Assembly: GCA_035551935.1 (NCBI GenBank)
Contig: DASZMJ010000577.1
Span: 1 to 8,004 of the forward strand
Length of the DNA: 8,004 bases
From: DASZMJ01 sp035551935
GTDB lineage: Bacteria; Planctomycetota; Planctomycetia; Isosphaerales; Isosphaeraceae
Reading direction: 5' to 3'
Position numbers and translations under genes: made by a program. The notes beneath the pieces were generated by a model, which saw only the letters and a program-made list of their open reading frames with translations, ran no database searches and was not told the origin of the DNA. Shown piece by piece: positions 6,118 to 8,004 of the stretch (within the stretch, counting starts at the first letter, position 1; every line of letters starts with the position of its first letter).

Positions 6118-6714
6118 ATGCCGGACACGACCCGCACGTTCATCGCCGTCGAGGTGCCGCGCGAGGGCCGCGAGCGGATCGAGCGGCTGATCGGGAGGCT
6201 GGCGCCGGACGCGAAAGGGGCGCGGTGGGTCGCGACGGAGAACCTGCACGTGACGCTCGCGTTCCTCGGCGACGTCAGGGATGCGGACCTCGACTCGGTC
6301 TGCCGGGCCGTGGCGGCGGCGGCGAGGCCGTTCGAGCCGTTGGAGTTGGCCCTGGAGGGCCTGGGATGCTTCGGCAGCCCCACGCGGCCGAGGACGCTCT
6401 GGGCGGGAATCCAGGGGCCGGGACTGGAAGGGCTCAAGGCCCTTCAGAAGGAGATCGCGACGGCCGTGGCGAGGGAAGGGTACCGGGCGGACGACCGGTT
6501 CGACGCCCACGTCACCCTCGCCCGCTTCAAATCCGGCCGCGGGCCGGCGCCGAACCTGACCGGAATCCTGGAGAAGAACCGGGGCTGGTCCGGGGGCGCC
6601 TGGCGGGTCGCCGAGGTCATCACCCTCGCCTCGACGCTGACCCCGGAACGGCCCGTCTACGCGCCGCTCGCCAGGGCCCATCTGCGCGGGGAAAAACCCT
6701 CAACTGGCGCTTGA
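6118..6714 (+). CDS. thpR: RNA 2',3'-cyclic phosphodiesterase (LigT family)
   Basis: A 198-residue member of the 2H phosphoesterase superfamily. The family opens 2',3'-cyclic phosphates on RNA ends to 2'-phosphates and was first described as a 2'-5' RNA ligase. Both catalytic HxT motifs are present: H44-V-T in NLHVTLAFLGDV and H131-V-T in FDAHVTLARFKSG, about 87 residues apart as expected for the two lobes. TRTFIAVEVP at the start is the typical first strand. Length is normal for the family (about 180-200). The ATG at 6118 is chosen because it starts the conserved fold directly; an in-frame ATG at 6004 lies inside the preceding gene. The Shine-Dalgarno sequence is poor, so translation may be coupled to the upstream gene 16 nt away. 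The stop codon overlaps the -35 box of recA. The same neighbour order occurs in the Deinococcus cinA-ligT-recA operon. Confidence 0.93.
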   Translation: MPDTTRTFIAVEVPREGRERIERLIGRLAPDAKGARWVATENLHVTLAFLGDVRDADLDSVCRAVAAAARPFEPLELALEGLGCFGSPTRPRTLWAGIQGPGLEGLKALQKEIATAVAREGYRADDRFDAHVTLARFKSGRGPAPNLTGILEKNRGWSGGAWRVAEVITLASTLTPERPVYAPLARAHLRGEKPSTGA

Positions 6715-6739
6715 CTTCGACCGATCGATCCATTAGTCT
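6711..6739 (+). promoter_or_regulatory. recA promoter
   Basis: TTGACT (6711-6716) and TAGTCT (6734-6739) are separated by exactly 17 bases and match the housekeeping sigma factor consensus well (TTGACA, TATAAT). Transcription would start near 6746, giving a leader of about 45 nt before the recA GTG. The -35 box overlaps the thpR stop codon, so recA can be transcribed independently of the genes upstream. Confidence 0.7.
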
Positions 6740-6747
6740 GGTGTTAT

Positions 6748-6762
6748 TGCGTACAGTACGCA
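6748..6762. promoter_or_regulatory. 15-bp palindromic candidate operator for recA
   Basis: TGCGTACAGTACGCA is a perfect inverted repeat with 7-bp arms around a central A. It starts 8 bp after the -10 box, over the expected transcription start, where a repressor would block recA. recA is a core SOS gene, so a LexA-type repressor is the obvious candidate. However, the sequence is not the E. coli CTGT-N8-ACAG or the Gram-positive GAAC-N4-GTTC box. The palindrome is visible; the regulator is inferred. Confidence 0.5.
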
Positions 6763-6791
6763 TCTCGAAGGGGTCAGGGGGAGGGTCTGCC

Positions 6792-7871
<1,080 letters not shown>

Positions 7872-7905
7872 TCGCGGCGCCGGGCTCGACCGGGCCTCGA
7901 TCGCG

Positions 7906-7946
7906 CTCCGACGGCGCCGCACGGCGGCCCCGTCGGAGTCGACGTT
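7906..7946 (+). terminator. Terminator hairpin after recA
   Basis: A 9-bp stem (7906-7914, CTCCGACGG, with 7930-7938) continues, after one C-C mismatch, into a further 5 bp (7916-7920 with 7924-7928) closed by the loop ACG. It begins 34 nt past the recA stop codon. The following sequence, TCGACGTTTCC, has only a short T-run, so termination may be partial. Confidence 0.6.
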
Positions 7947-7988
7947 TCCGGGGTGGAGCCGCGTGCGATGCTCGCCGCCCCTGACTCC

Positions 7989-7994
7989 GGAGGA
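7989..7994 (+). promoter_or_regulatory. Ribosome-binding-like sequence at the window edge
   Basis: GGAGGA lies 10 bases before the end of the window with no start codon after it inside the window. A plus-strand gene may begin just beyond the right edge. Nothing of its coding sequence is visible. Confidence 0.3.
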
Positions 7995-8004
7995 AATCGC
8001 ACGG

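Noticed and set aside
6225..6791. Possible thpR-recA fusion, since the recA frame is open far upstream through thpR
   Set aside because: The upstream part is an out-of-frame reading of thpR. A promoter, Shine-Dalgarno sequence and GTG start lie directly before the conserved RecA N-terminus.

Overview
The window is GC-rich chromosomal DNA from a bacterium, most likely a planctomycete of the Isosphaeraceae type. This is inferred from very high GC with strong G/C bias at third codon positions, several GTG starts, and a 480-residue protein of a paralogous, membrane-anchored family that I know from planctomycete genomes. Most of the window is conserved housekeeping sequence. I see no CRISPR array, tRNA, rRNA, phage gene or insertion sequence, and no evidence of a new multi-gene system.

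Left half, minus strand, in transcription order from right to left: an exported redoxin-like protein (4187-3585), a strong hairpin terminator, a TlpA-like thioredoxin-fold lipoprotein (3469-2654), then the translation block rpmE (ribosomal protein L31), prfA (release factor 1) and prmC (the methyltransferase that modifies the release-factor GGQ glutamine). The substrate gene prfA directly precedes its modifying enzyme prmC. Hairpins sit between rpmE and prfA and between prfA and prmC. A REP-like cluster of alternating inverted repeats follows prmC at the left edge.

A noncoding region of about 470 bp (4188-4658) separates the two divergent halves. It holds ribosome-binding sites for both flanking genes, GC-rich hairpins and a 12-bp perfect palindrome.

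Right half, plus strand: a lineage-specific membrane-anchored protein of unknown function, thpR (RNA 2',3'-cyclic phosphodiesterase, LigT family) 16 nt behind it, and recA. recA has its own well-formed promoter, whose -35 box overlaps the thpR stop codon. A perfect 15-bp palindrome lies just downstream of the -10 box and is a good candidate operator, perhaps for the DNA-damage response. recA ends in a hairpin terminator, and a purine-rich ribosome-binding-like sequence at the right edge suggests that another plus-strand gene begins just outside.

The observations most worth a second look are the recA palindrome, the AT-rich inverted repeat between prfA and prmC, the REP-like cluster at the left edge and the lineage-specific 480-residue protein.
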